Assembly (NCBI GenBank): GCA_012862575.1
Contig: BLSF01000079.1
Coordinates: 62,001-126,000 of the forward strand
Source of the DNA: Parietichytrium sp. I65-24A
Lineage: Eukaryota; Sar; Bigyra; Thraustochytrida; Thraustochytriidae
Direction: 5' to 3'
Length of the DNA: 64,000 nucleotides
Shown here: in pieces, positions 18,980 through 28,200 of the stretch
Position numbering within the stretch: position 1 is the stretch's first letter
How the letters are laid out: each line of letters starts with the position of its first letter
Position numbers and translations under genes: made by a program
Notes under the pieces: generated by a model
What the model was told of the DNA's origin: nothing
The model's database searches: none
The model's input: only the letters and a program-made list of their open reading frames with translations

Positions 18980-20569
18980 GGTGGCTGTCCTGTCTTCGCT
19001 CTGCCTGACTACCTGCCTGTCTCTCCTCCTCTCTCTTTCTTCCTGTCTCTCTCTCTTTTCTCACTCTCTCTCTCTCTCTCTCTCACTGGTTCACTCGTTC
19101 TCCCTATGTAGCCCCTACGCCCCACTCGCTCACCAGCCGCCAGTGGCCGCACGCTAGGAGTGCCGCCCCTCGAGTTCTCTCTCTCTCCACCAGAGCTTTT
19201 GGTTGCTTTTGGGTGGCCACTGATTTCCGCACACAGCGTCTGTCGAGGGGGGTTGGCGAGGACTTGGGCGCTCTTACATCTGGGGGAGCCTCTCAGCCGT
19301 ACCTGGGCAAGCTACCCTGACCGAGAAGACCTACCCTAGGTTAGGGTAGGGGTGTACGGGAGGGTGCCTTGCGGAATGGGTTCTTCGGAGGGGAACCGGG
19401 TGGCGCCGGGCTGGCTGGTTCTCCAGGGGTGAGGGAGGTGGTGCGGAGAGGGGGAGTGCAAGAGTGTAAGGTGCGACGACGTGTTCTGAAATAGATCATT
19501 GTTCCTTGTGGGTGGTAGGTATATTTTAAATTTTAAATGATTTATTTATGGGATGAAAGTAGGCGCCAAAAGTTGAATTCGATAAAATGTTCTCGTCGCG
19601 CGAGTTTGCAGGGAACGAAGAAAAAGAAAAAACATAAATCCACATTCCAGAATTCAACAAGTTGACAGGTCAATAACATAAATAGTATACAGACAGTACT
19701 AAAACCACCCAGCCGCCACTTAGCCTGGCTCTTAGTTGCACACATATCCAGAAGGTCCCGTATTCATATTTGCCGTCTGCAATAAAGTGCAGCTATAGAA
19801 TACTAGTAGGGGTTCGTGTCACATTTGACCGTTCATCCTTTTCATCCCCACCGGACTTTTGCACTCCCGGCCAGAAAAGCCCAGAACACAAAGCTTACCC
19901 GGACCATACCCATTCTAGTACGTGAAGCCCCTGGTCGCAACCTTCGCACGACTATCTAATCCCCTGGGTCCCCTTGTCCGCACCCTTCCTCCTGAATCCT
20001 CGCTTCCAGAATGCACGTCTATCCCTTTTCTAACGGATACTCTAATCCCACACCTACCCTCCCCATAGCCAGCCCTATCAGCCAGATGCACTCCACATTC
20101 CCTCGGATACACCAACCGCTATGACTCGCCTAGTCACTCCTAGATACCGACTGCATAGCCCCATCTATTCCACCCATACCCTCGCGGCCCGACACTACTG
20201 CCAGCTTACTACCTCTTACGACTAGCATCGCTGCGACGCACCTCACACACCCGGTAGTCCTCCCCTACCACCAATCCCCTAGCGAATCCACATCTCATCC
20301 CTACCACAAACCCATAGTCCCACCGGTCGGTGCTAGCGCTGAGGACTACACAATCCCATATACCACCCAGTAGGAGCGCTGCGCAATAGAACTCTATGTG
20401 CGAGCGCATTTGTCGTTTTCAAACAAGTCGAACTTGAACGACAGTCCCCGAACGTACAAGTAGTGTCCAGTCCGCGCGCACCCCCGTGAGTGTCCTCGCA
20501 CAGCAGCCAGCAGCCAGCAGCCAGCAGCCAGGAGTAGTGTAAAGCGTAAGTATACAGTAAGGAGAGAAG
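18980..20569. other. Divergent promoter region of RPS18 and the CHCH gene
   Basis: About 1.6 kb. It has a CT-rich tract at 19017-19084 on the plus strand, a G-rich segment at 19240-19460 including an inverted TACCCTA/TTAGGG element at 19332-19351, and AT-rich sequence near 19520-19700. CAGCAGC iterations (20506-20530) precede the CHCH start. Frames here are short and overlapping and none is called. Confidence 0.4.
19017..19084. repeat. CT-rich tract upstream of RPS18
   Basis: A CT tract lies 40 bp upstream of the RPS18 start codon. On the gene's strand it is GA-rich, as are the leaders of several other genes here. Confidence 0.85.
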
Positions 20570-21133
20570 ATGGCCCGCAAGAGAGGAGGCGCCAGCAGCG
20601 CACCTTCGTCGGGAGGCGCCGCGAGCGGACTGTTCGGACGCAAAGCAGCTCCAGCACCGTCCGCGCGCGCGGCCCCTGCGCCTGCGGTGCGCGCACCCCC
20701 TCCTGCCGCCCCGCAGCAGCAGCAGCACCACCACCAGGCGCCACCCCCACCAGCGGCAGCGCCGATGCACAGCAGCGCGCCAGCGCCGAGCGGCGGCGGC
20801 GGCATGATGGCCGGGCTGGGAGGCATGATGGCGCAGGGAGTGGCGCTGGGCGCGGGAAGCGCGGTCGGGCACAAGATGGTGGACGGCGTGAGCGGATGGT
20901 TTAGCGGAAGCGGAGAAGCGGCTGCGCCCGCGGCGGCGGCGGCGGCGCCTCAGCAGGTGCCGCAGTATCAGAGCATGTCAGCGCCGATCAAGGACGGCGA
21001 TGCGTGCGCGGTGACGCAGAAGGATCTGTACCAATGCTTGCAGGAGCAGAACAACAACGCGGGTGCTTGCCAGTTTTACTTTGATGCGCTGAGACAGTGC
21101 CAGGAGAACACGTCGCTGTCGCAGTTCAACTAG
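20570..21133 (+). CDS. CHCHD2/CHCHD10/Mix17-family twin CX9C protein
   Basis: Intronless 187-residue protein. The N-terminus is basic (MARKRGG) and Ala/Pro/Gln-rich, fitting a mitochondrial presequence-like region. A central Gly/Met/Ala-rich hydrophobic segment (MMAGLGGMMAQGVALGAG) is the conserved helix of CHCHD2/10. The C-terminal CHCH domain has two CX9C motifs, CAVTQKDLYQC and CQFYFDALRQC, ending just before the stop. Family members are imported by the Mia40 disulfide relay into the intermembrane space and act near MICOS and respiratory complexes. Low-complexity Pro/Ala runs make the N-terminus longer than in yeast Mix17. The Met is preceded by GAAG and is the first in frame. Confidence 0.88.
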   Translation: MARKRGGASSAPSSGGAASGLFGRKAAPAPSARAAPAPAVRAPPPAAPQQQQHHHQAPPPPAAAPMHSSAPAPSGGGGMMAGLGGMMAQGVALGAGSAVGHKMVDGVSGWFSGSGEAAAPAAAAAAPQQVPQYQSMSAPIKDGDACAVTQKDLYQCLQEQNNNAGACQFYFDALRQCQENTSLSQFN

Positions 21134-21681
21134 ATTCTGCCCCCTTCGAAGGGCCGGCCTCTGTTTACAACCTACCTGCTTTTCTATCTATGTCACCTCC
21201 GTCTCTGGATGTGAATGTCTACGTATTGATCAAGAACCATGCGGTGCTCGGCTTGACAACAACAAAAACAACAAATAGATACACTAGTCGCGGCGGATAC
21301 TCTCTTCGTTTTCCTTCTTTCCTTTCGAAATCAAGCGTGGTTTTCTCTGTCTCTCTCTCTGTCGCGTGGCTCGCACCGCCGTGTCATCTCGCAGAGTATA
21401 GTGTCAAAAAAAACGCGCGTTGAAGATTTTGGGAGACTGTCGGAATATATATAACGTTTGGAGAGTGTGATTTCCATCCGCAGCTGGGATTAGTATCTTC
21501 CACTCGAGTACTCGTCGGAAGTATATATGATTTTAAAAAAAATCACCAAAAAAAAATTAATTTAGTATTCATGCGATTGGAATGATTGGTCGGATCCATC
21601 CATTTTTAAAATACGTTTGTTCGGTCGATCGCTTGCTTCCTTGCTCTCGAATCTCGTCGATTGACGCACACCCACTTCCTC
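21134..21681. other. Intergenic, convergent 3' ends
   Basis: Spacer between the CHCH gene (+) and the CCDC17-like gene (-). It is A/T-rich near 21530-21570. Nothing else is recognised. Confidence 0.45.
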
Positions 21682-24600
21682 TCAAAAAGTGTAATTTTGG
21701 ATCTCCGTCAGCTCGGAAAAGTACTTGTTCAACTCTTTCTCCAGCTCGGCCTCCGTTTGGTCCTTGCGAAGGAACGTCGCCTGGTACGACCTCTTCCCGC
21801 CCCTGCTCGCAAGCTTGGCGAAATCCAATTTGTACTTTTGCTGCTGTGGTTTGGGGACCAGCCAGTTGTCTGCGCTGCTGACGCTAAAGTCCATGCAGTC
21901 CACCACCTGCGCGTCGCCGAGTTTGACCAACACGCACGCTTTGGAAGAATTCAGATTTAGCCTCCGCTTAGACTTGGACTGTGTCAGCTCTTGCTCCACA
22001 AAGTCCATATGCGGTGTGGAGCTCGTTTGCATGGCAGTGAGAAACAGCAGGTTAGGCGCACCATCGTAGAGCGGCACTTGGTGCAGACCGTTGCGCACAA
22101 AAGCGCCCTCCAGGGCCTGAAATACTGGCAACATTCCCCAGCTGTGGTCCACACACGTAAACGTCGTCTCCGTTTTCGTCTTCTTCACTCGGACCTCCTT
22201 GACATGCAAAATGATGACCAGTTTGGGATCAAACGGCGCGTCCTTAAAACAATGGAAGGACTCGTTGAAAAACGGCGCGGACGTAAGGCTGCTCCAATCG
22301 TGGTTCACGGTAAAGCCTACATCGTCGGTGAGCTTGGGGTCTCCGTAGAAAGCCGCTGGCGGACCCAGAGAGAAGATGACCTTGTAAATGCTCGATGAAG
22401 AACTCTTGAGATTCACCAGTCCTTCCACTGCCATTTTAAAGCCGGACTCCACGTTGTACTGTGCAGAGTGTGTGACCGTACTGATGCCATGCGGCCGCTC
22501 CAGTCGAGAAGCAATCCATGTCTGCAGCTCCTCGTCCTCCATGATGTCCACATGCTTGTCTTCGTCAACGTTCGGTCGCTTGGCCAGAACCGCCAACTCG
22601 CACATGAGCACATCCTCGCGCTCCTGTAGGTTTTCGTACAGTTTTCGCTCGCAATCGAGTGGAACACATCGACTGGAGTCATAGGACTGCAGAGACTCCT
22701 TTCTGCCTTTCTGCGCTGGAGTAAACACCTTGCCGTACTTTGGTGCTGGGATGATCAGACCGCGCTTCTCCCGCTCGCTCTCCTTGACGTCCTCGAGCTT
22801 CATGATATGAAGCCCATCTTTGCTCTTCTTTGCAGGGACTATACGAACCAGAATCGTGGAGCACGGTACCCGCTTTACGCCTGCAGAATCCAGCATGGTG
22901 TCTTTCAGCTCCAAACTCGTGTCGGGCTGTGCCTGGTAAAGGGGAAGCTGAAAAGCTCCAGTGTTTAGCGTGTACTCAGGCTGAGTCGACTTTTGCGGCT
23001 GTGAACCAGTTCCGTCTGCTTCGCAGAACACTCGCAATAGCGCGTACCCGATGACCAGAGCCCTTTGTGAGTGCCGGTCGATCGTGTCTACGCGAATCAC
23101 TATCGTCGATGCCGGGTTCGCCACCTCCTCCCCGCGATACTCCGCACGTAGCTTAAAGACCGGGGAAAAACCGCTCTTTGTAATTTCGGCGACACGGAAA
23201 TGGTCGGTTCCAATCAACTCGAAGCTTTGACTCATTACCTTCAGGTGTACCCCGGTAACGGTAGTGTAGTCGGGCAAGAACCGACACCCGTCGACGTATA
23301 TGTCGTACCCATCGTCTCCACGAACGAAATGCTTGCTCTGGCGGCTCGGAGGCTGGTGAATGCGCTCGACCCAAGCATTGTTCTCGGTGTCTTTCTCAGC
23401 GGACGGATCGTCGGCATGCTCGCCTTCAGAGTCAGACCGCAGCGCCTCTTCGTCCTCCTCAAGAATAGACGAGACACGGCTTGCTGCGGACCCGCGCCTT
23501 TTGTGCGTACCGCTGACGCTTCCGGAAACACTCTTTGAGGCGACTGAAGCCTGCAAAATGCGAACCGAAAGTCTGGCATTTAGCCAATCCACCTTGTCTT
23601 CTATGAAAGGGAGCGCCACGGGACCATACGCCAGCTCCAAATCCAACTTTTCAGGGACAAGGTCCAGTGTCCCATCGTGGTCAAGCAGTGGCTTCGCGGC
23701 CCACCCGAGCAAGTTGAGATTTGAAGGCTCCTCCACGTCTTCGTCGGAGATCTCCTCGTCTCCCAGTTCGGGGGTCCTGGTATTCCTGGTGTTCGCGCGC
23801 GATACTCTTCGCAGTTTCTCGTACACCTTGAATAAAAGCACAGATGAGGAGGTAAATTCCAGCCCATCGAAAAAGGTAGAGTTTGTCGCTTCGTTTTTCC
23901 AGACTGCGTGACCGGAGCTCAAACGCACGTCGCGCGCATTTGACTCCCAAACGTGAATCCCATCTCGCAGTAAGGAATAATCAAATTTCTCCACAGACTC
24001 ACTTTGCAACGAGAGAAGCAGCCTCCCGTCATCCTCCTGTTTTGCGTAAAATCGTTTCCCTGGGAGAACGGAGATCCGAACAGAAACAGGGTTGGCCGGT
24101 GACTCGTCGTCAAATGCAATTCTATCCACTGCGACAGATAGCCCACGCCTTACCGGGGGGGCGTTGTCTTTTCTTGGACGCTCAACTTTTAGGTGTGAGG
24201 CGCTGCTGACGACAGATCGAGCCATGGACCCCCGAGAGATGACAGACTCTGCAATTGACGCAATGTCCGAGGCATCGTCAGCCTGCTCGTCGGCTTCTTG
24301 CCGTATTCCCGCCGTGCTCTTCTCGTCCGTGGCCACACTCTCCGGTCCTTTTCTCTTGCGCTTCGTCGCTGCCTTCTTGGACTTGGTGTGGTTTTTCGTC
24401 GATGACACGCGCTTGGACTTCGAAGGTTGCTGAGCCATGAGGTCGGTGTACATGTGCTGAGTAATTCCTGGGTCAACTACAAAATCAGCGGCTCCGTCAC
24501 TTTCGTCGGCATGGACTATCCGAAGAAAGAGACACATATCCTGATTTGAGGAGAAACTGGATGCATCACCTTTGCTCATGGCGCTGCTGAGTTTCGCCAG

Positions 24601-27345
24601 GTCTTGTATAGAAAAAGGGGGCTTTTGAACGTGAAGTTTAAATGCTCCGTCATTTAAGGCGACATCATGCCCGTCGGGCCGGAACAGATTAGCGACAGTC
24701 CATCCAATGCTTTGATACGCCATTCTCCCGGTTCCGTCTTCGCTGGCATGCTGAAGCTCAATGACCAAGTGAAAGTCTTGCACGGCAGGCACCTTCTGAA
24801 ATTTTTTTCGCGCTGCGAAAATTGCCACCTGTTTCGTAGGTGATTCGCTCTCGGTCTCGCAAACAGGTAGCGCCTTTGGCGCCGTTTTCACCTGGTCGTT
24901 CTCATAAATGCAATAGACGACCCTTACGGCTGTGAATCTCTTTGGTATCCCTGTAATGTAGTCCACATAAAGCATTAGCCCCGTGTTGGAATCGTAAGTC
25001 TTACCGGGAACGGCCCCCCCGTTCCCGTTCCATTTCGTTTGAAGGCTCTCCTTCATCAGCATTCGGCGAAGTTTGGCGAGCTCGAGCCTCCTCTCTTGCT
25101 CGAGCCTCTTCTCCTCGAAATCGGCTTTCTTAAACTCCTCTCTCTTTTGCCTCTCGAGCTCTTCCTTGACGATTGCGAGTTGTTGAGTCTGCTTCATTTC
25201 CTCTATCTCTAGCTTCATCTTCCGCATCGTTTTGAGGTGCTCGACTTGCATCTGGTAAAGCTCCGTGTTCTTTGGGATCATTTCTAACGTCGAGAGCTCA
25301 CTCAGAAAGCTTGAGTCAGCCGCTTGCATGGAGTTGGGACTACCGATGCCAACTCCACCGCTTTTGACATTGCCGCCTTGATTGGAACTGTCGCTTCCAA
25401 TTGACCTGATCTTCCGGACCATCTCGTCCATGGCACGCTGAAATTGCCTTTGCTGTAAGTCCATGTCAAGGTTGCGCTGTCTGATTTCTAGCGCAAGGTT
25501 TTGGGACGGCAACGCCCGCGTTCGGCCGACGCGCGATGCCTGCAAGCCAATGTAGCCTTCATCAAAGAATGCGTTCTTGTGGTGGATGTTGTTGTCACCG
25601 CTTTCAAAAAATGCGCTGCGACCGTTCAGCAAACTTCCAACGTGGTCCTTTTCGTCATCATCCTTTTCAGAGTCGTCTGAGGCACTGTCGGTGGTGCTGC
25701 CTCCGCCGTTGCGGGTTTGGCTGCGTCTCCGCCTACGCCTCCTGTGCCTGCGCCCTCTTTGATGTTTCGGAGAGCGCTCGCCGCTGCTGGCCTTCATTTG
25801 CTTCAGCTCAAGCTTGCGGATGGTCTTCGCTTGGCGGTCCAACGCCTTTTGCTGCTGCTTGAGCTGGAATTCCACTACTGGACTTGTCGGACTGGGCAAC
25901 GCCATGAAGGTCTGCGAGCCGAACGATGCCTGAGATTGCAAGGGGGCGATCAAAGTTTTGGCGCTCTTTGCAGCAAAGAGCGGTGCTGGCTGGGGTGAAT
26001 AGTTGGTATAGAGTTGCGCCTCAAGGTCTTGTATTTCGCGCCACAATTCTGGGTTGTCGACGCCCATATTCATGTACTCCTCCTTCATGGCCTTGACCTC
26101 CGCCTCAAGCTCGGGGTGTTTGGTTCGCAACCGACTTTTGCCGTCGCGCGTGCGTCCGTGCTGAGCGGGCGAGGTGACGATGGTGAGCTGCCGTTGCTTT
26201 CTCCCACCGCTCGTCTGCAGCGTCGTCTGGTGATCACCACTCCCCTCCGATCCTCGAAAGCTGCAATCCCCACCATCTTCCGATTCGTGTGTGGACGCTG
26301 GCTCGGCGTCTGAGCCGGGGCTTTTGCTGTCGGAAGAAGGCTCGCGTAGCAATTCGTCCAAGGAGCAGTACGCTGCTGCGGCATTCGTGCGCGTGGAGTC
26401 CTGCTTGAGCCAATCGTTTAGAAAAGACTCTGCCTCCAGCGAGAACGGCAGCGATTTGTCCATGCCCGGAGGCTGCAGCCGGGCCGCCTCTTTGTCCTCA
26501 AACGCCCGCTGGCGCTCGGCCTCGCGCTCGTCGCGTTCCAAATTTCCTTTCAAATCCGCGATCCTCTGCTGCCTTTCCACGATGGACGCTTCCACGCTGC
26601 GCACCAAAGCGTCCATCTCCTCTTTGCGCTCCTCCTCGCTGCGTTCATTCGCCCCGCCCAGCAGAGCATCGCCGTTCTTGCCCGCGTCGCCAGCACCGAT
26701 GGCACCGATGGCACCGATGGCATCTTTGCCACCGATGGCATCGATGGCGAAGAAATCTGCGGCGTCCTTGCCGCCGATCTGCGCTTGGTTTCTACTGCGC
26801 TTCTGGCTGCCGAGCGAGCCGCCTTGCGCCATCTCCTGCAGCCTTCTCGCTTCCTCCTCCAGCGCATCTCTCTCCGCTCTCAGCGTCTGCGCCCTCGCGC
26901 CGTGCGCCTGCGCCAGCTCTGCCATGCGGGACATCTGTCTCTTCCTGCGCTCCTGCTTGTGCTCCTGCTCCTGCTCCGCGTCGCCTGACCTAACCAAACC
27001 TAACCTGCCGTCCGCGCCCTCCCCCGCGCCCGTCGGCGAGCTGCCGCGCATACCCAACGCGCGCTGCATCTCCTCCTCCGCCTGCCGCTCCATGTCCTCG
27101 GCGGCCGACTCCAGCGCCGCCCTGCGCGCGGCCAGGCGGGCCAGGTCGCGGCGCTGGGACGCCTGGGACAGCTGGGACGCGTGGGACGCGTGGGGCGACT
27201 GGGACAGCGAGGACTCGAGGGCGTGGCGCGCACGCTCGCGCGCCACCCGCGCGGACAGCTCGCGACGCTTGGCCGCCTGCACGGCCGCCGCAGCGCGGTG
27301 GATGGCCGCCGCCTCCCGCTCGCGCCGACCCCGCAGCTCCTGCAT
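21682..27345 (-). CDS. CCDC17: CCDC17-like giant coiled-coil/C2-like protein
   Basis: A single 1887-residue reading frame without introns. Residues 1 to about 330 are Arg/Glu/Ala coiled coil with a Gly-Ala-Ile repeat (about 195-220). Coiled coil resumes at about 480-530 and 600-770 (VEHLKTMRKMKLEIEEMKQ, then LEQERRLELAKLRRML). At about 780 comes the segment YDSNTGLMLYVDYITGIPKR followed by RVVYCIYEN and, later, SIGWTVANLF. This is the pattern I associate with the C-terminal conserved domain of CCDC17. Further C2-like beta-rich units appear near 1120-1240, 1390-1560 and 1640-1760 (for example GYDIYVDGCRFLPDYTT). Human CCDC17 is far shorter, so this is an expanded homologue or a distinct member. 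Nephrocystin-4 was considered because of its C2-like repeats. Ciliary function is inferred only. Confidence 0.6.
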   Translation of the reverse strand: MQELRGRREREAAAIHRAAAAVQAAKRRELSARVARERARHALESSLSQSPHASHASQLSQASQRRDLARLAARRAALESAAEDMERQAEEEMQRALGMRGSSPTGAGEGADGRLGLVRSGDAEQEQEHKQERRKRQMSRMAELAQAHGARAQTLRAERDALEEEARRLQEMAQGGSLGSQKRSRNQAQIGGKDAADFFAIDAIGGKDAIGAIGAIGAGDAGKNGDALLGGANERSEEERKEEMDALVRSVEASIVERQQRIADLKGNLERDEREAERQRAFEDKEAARLQPPGMDKSLPFSLEAESFLNDWLKQDSTRTNAAAAYCSLDELLREPSSDSKSPGSDAEPASTHESEDGGDCSFRGSEGSGDHQTTLQTSGGRKQRQLTIVTSPAQHGRTRDGKSRLRTKHPELEAEVKAMKEEYMNMGVDNPELWREIQDLEAQLYTNYSPQPAPLFAAKSAKTLIAPLQSQASFGSQTFMALPSPTSPVVEFQLKQQQKALDRQAKTIRKLELKQMKASSGERSPKHQRGRRHRRRRRRRSQTRNGGGSTTDSASDDSEKDDDEKDHVGSLLNGRSAFFESGDNNIHHKNAFFDEGYIGLQASRVGRTRALPSQNLALEIRQRNLDMDLQQRQFQRAMDEMVRKIRSIGSDSSNQGGNVKSGGVGIGSPNSMQAADSSFLSELSTLEMIPKNTELYQMQVEHLKTMRKMKLEIEEMKQTQQLAIVKEELERQKREEFKKADFEEKRLEQERRLELAKLRRMLMKESLQTKWNGNGGAVPGKTYDSNTGLMLYVDYITGIPKRFTAVRVVYCIYENDQVKTAPKALPVCETESESPTKQVAIFAARKKFQKVPAVQDFHLVIELQHASEDGTGRMAYQSIGWTVANLFRPDGHDVALNDGAFKLHVQKPPFSIQDLAKLSSAMSKGDASSFSSNQDMCLFLRIVHADESDGAADFVVDPGITQHMYTDLMAQQPSKSKRVSSTKNHTKSKKAATKRKRKGPESVATDEKSTAGIRQEADEQADDASDIASIAESVISRGSMARSVVSSASHLKVERPRKDNAPPVRRGLSVAVDRIAFDDESPANPVSVRISVLPGKRFYAKQEDDGRLLLSLQSESVEKFDYSLLRDGIHVWESNARDVRLSSGHAVWKNEATNSTFFDGLEFTSSSVLLFKVYEKLRRVSRANTRNTRTPELGDEEISDEDVEEPSNLNLLGWAAKPLLDHDGTLDLVPEKLDLELAYGPVALPFIEDKVDWLNARLSVRILQASVASKSVSGSVSGTHKRRGSAASRVSSILEEDEEALRSDSEGEHADDPSAEKDTENNAWVERIHQPPSRQSKHFVRGDDGYDIYVDGCRFLPDYTTVTGVHLKVMSQSFELIGTDHFRVAEITKSGFSPVFKLRAEYRGEEVANPASTIVIRVDTIDRHSQRALVIGYALLRVFCEADGTGSQPQKSTQPEYTLNTGAFQLPLYQAQPDTSLELKDTMLDSAGVKRVPCSTILVRIVPAKKSKDGLHIMKLEDVKESEREKRGLIIPAPKYGKVFTPAQKGRKESLQSYDSSRCVPLDCERKLYENLQEREDVLMCELAVLAKRPNVDEDKHVDIMEDEELQTWIASRLERPHGISTVTHSAQYNVESGFKMAVEGLVNLKSSSSSIYKVIFSLGPPAAFYGDPKLTDDVGFTVNHDWSSLTSAPFFNESFHCFKDAPFDPKLVIILHVKEVRVKKTKTETTFTCVDHSWGMLPVFQALEGAFVRNGLHQVPLYDGAPNLLFLTAMQTSSTPHMDFVEQELTQSKSKRRLNLNSSKACVLVKLGDAQVVDCMDFSVSSADNWLVPKPQQQKYKLDFAKLASRGGKRSYQATFLRKDQTEAELEKELNKYFSELTEIQNYTF
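26694..26752 (-). repeat. 9-nt in-frame repeat in the CCDC17-like gene
   Basis: GCACCGATG-type units repeat several times, with variants, coding an Ile-Gly-Ala/Ile-Gly-Gly-Lys-Asp stretch. It is a slippage-prone minisatellite inside the coiled-coil part and likely varies in length between strains. Confidence 0.8.
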
Positions 27346-28200
27346 CCCGGTGGCGTACGTGGCGTACGCGAGATATTTAGTGGTGGGGGTTAACGCAGGG
27401 GTGCGCGCGCTGCGCTCGCTGCCGTCGGAACGAGCGAGGGTTAGGGGATGGGATAGGAGATTGCTAACCCTTCTTTCTCCCCCCCTGCTGGGCTGGAGGA
27501 TGGGGCGGTGGAGGAGGAAGAGGAAGTAGCAGCGTTTGGCCTGGCAGAGGAGTAAGGGTGCGAGATGAGACCGTTACCGGACACTTTTTCGAAGTCTGAA
27601 AGTGACAAAGTATACGAGTAAGACGCTGTAGTTGTTTGTAGGTATCTGTTAGGTTGTTTGCCACGGTCTTGTTGTCTTTTGTTTTGTTTTGTTTGGTCTA
27701 AAATGAGCAATGGCAATTTTTATGAATGGGTTTGTGCTTTGGGCCGGGGTACTAGAGTAGCTCCAGCCAAAAGATAAGTAATTCGTGGTAAGTCAATCAA
27801 TGAGCGGGGAAGAGATGCAAGCCTGACAGTGAACCCTCATTCGTGGCTGGGAAGTTGTAGAGCAGCGAACTTGGCGGTTGTCTGGGCTCGAAGAGATTCG
27901 AATGAAGTCTGGAGTTAAGAGCTATGGATGGATGGATGGATGGATGGATTAATGGCTGGCTGGATCAGTTGACTTTCCTAAATAGAAAGGTCCAGGTCTT
28001 TTCGTCGGAGGGTTCACTGGGTGATCGTGTTCGCTCCGACGACGGAAAAGGTCAGGGGAGGCAAGTGCAGCAAGTGAAGGGAGATCTCGTTTTAAATTGT
28101 AAAACACTGTTGTGATATGGATCCCAGACTAAGGTACAACACAGAGGGTTTGAGAACAACAACAGGCCGAAGCAACACAAATGGGTGGAAGAGCGAGCAG
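27346..28200. other. Intergenic region with (ATGG)n
   Basis: The upstream region of the CCDC17-like gene and the 3' region of the next minus-strand gene. A GGAT/ATGG microsatellite lies at 27923-27950. No gene is seen. Confidence 0.45.
27923..27950. repeat. (ATGG)n microsatellite
   Basis: Seven GGAT/ATGG units between the CCDC17-like and orphan membrane-protein genes. Confidence 0.9.
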
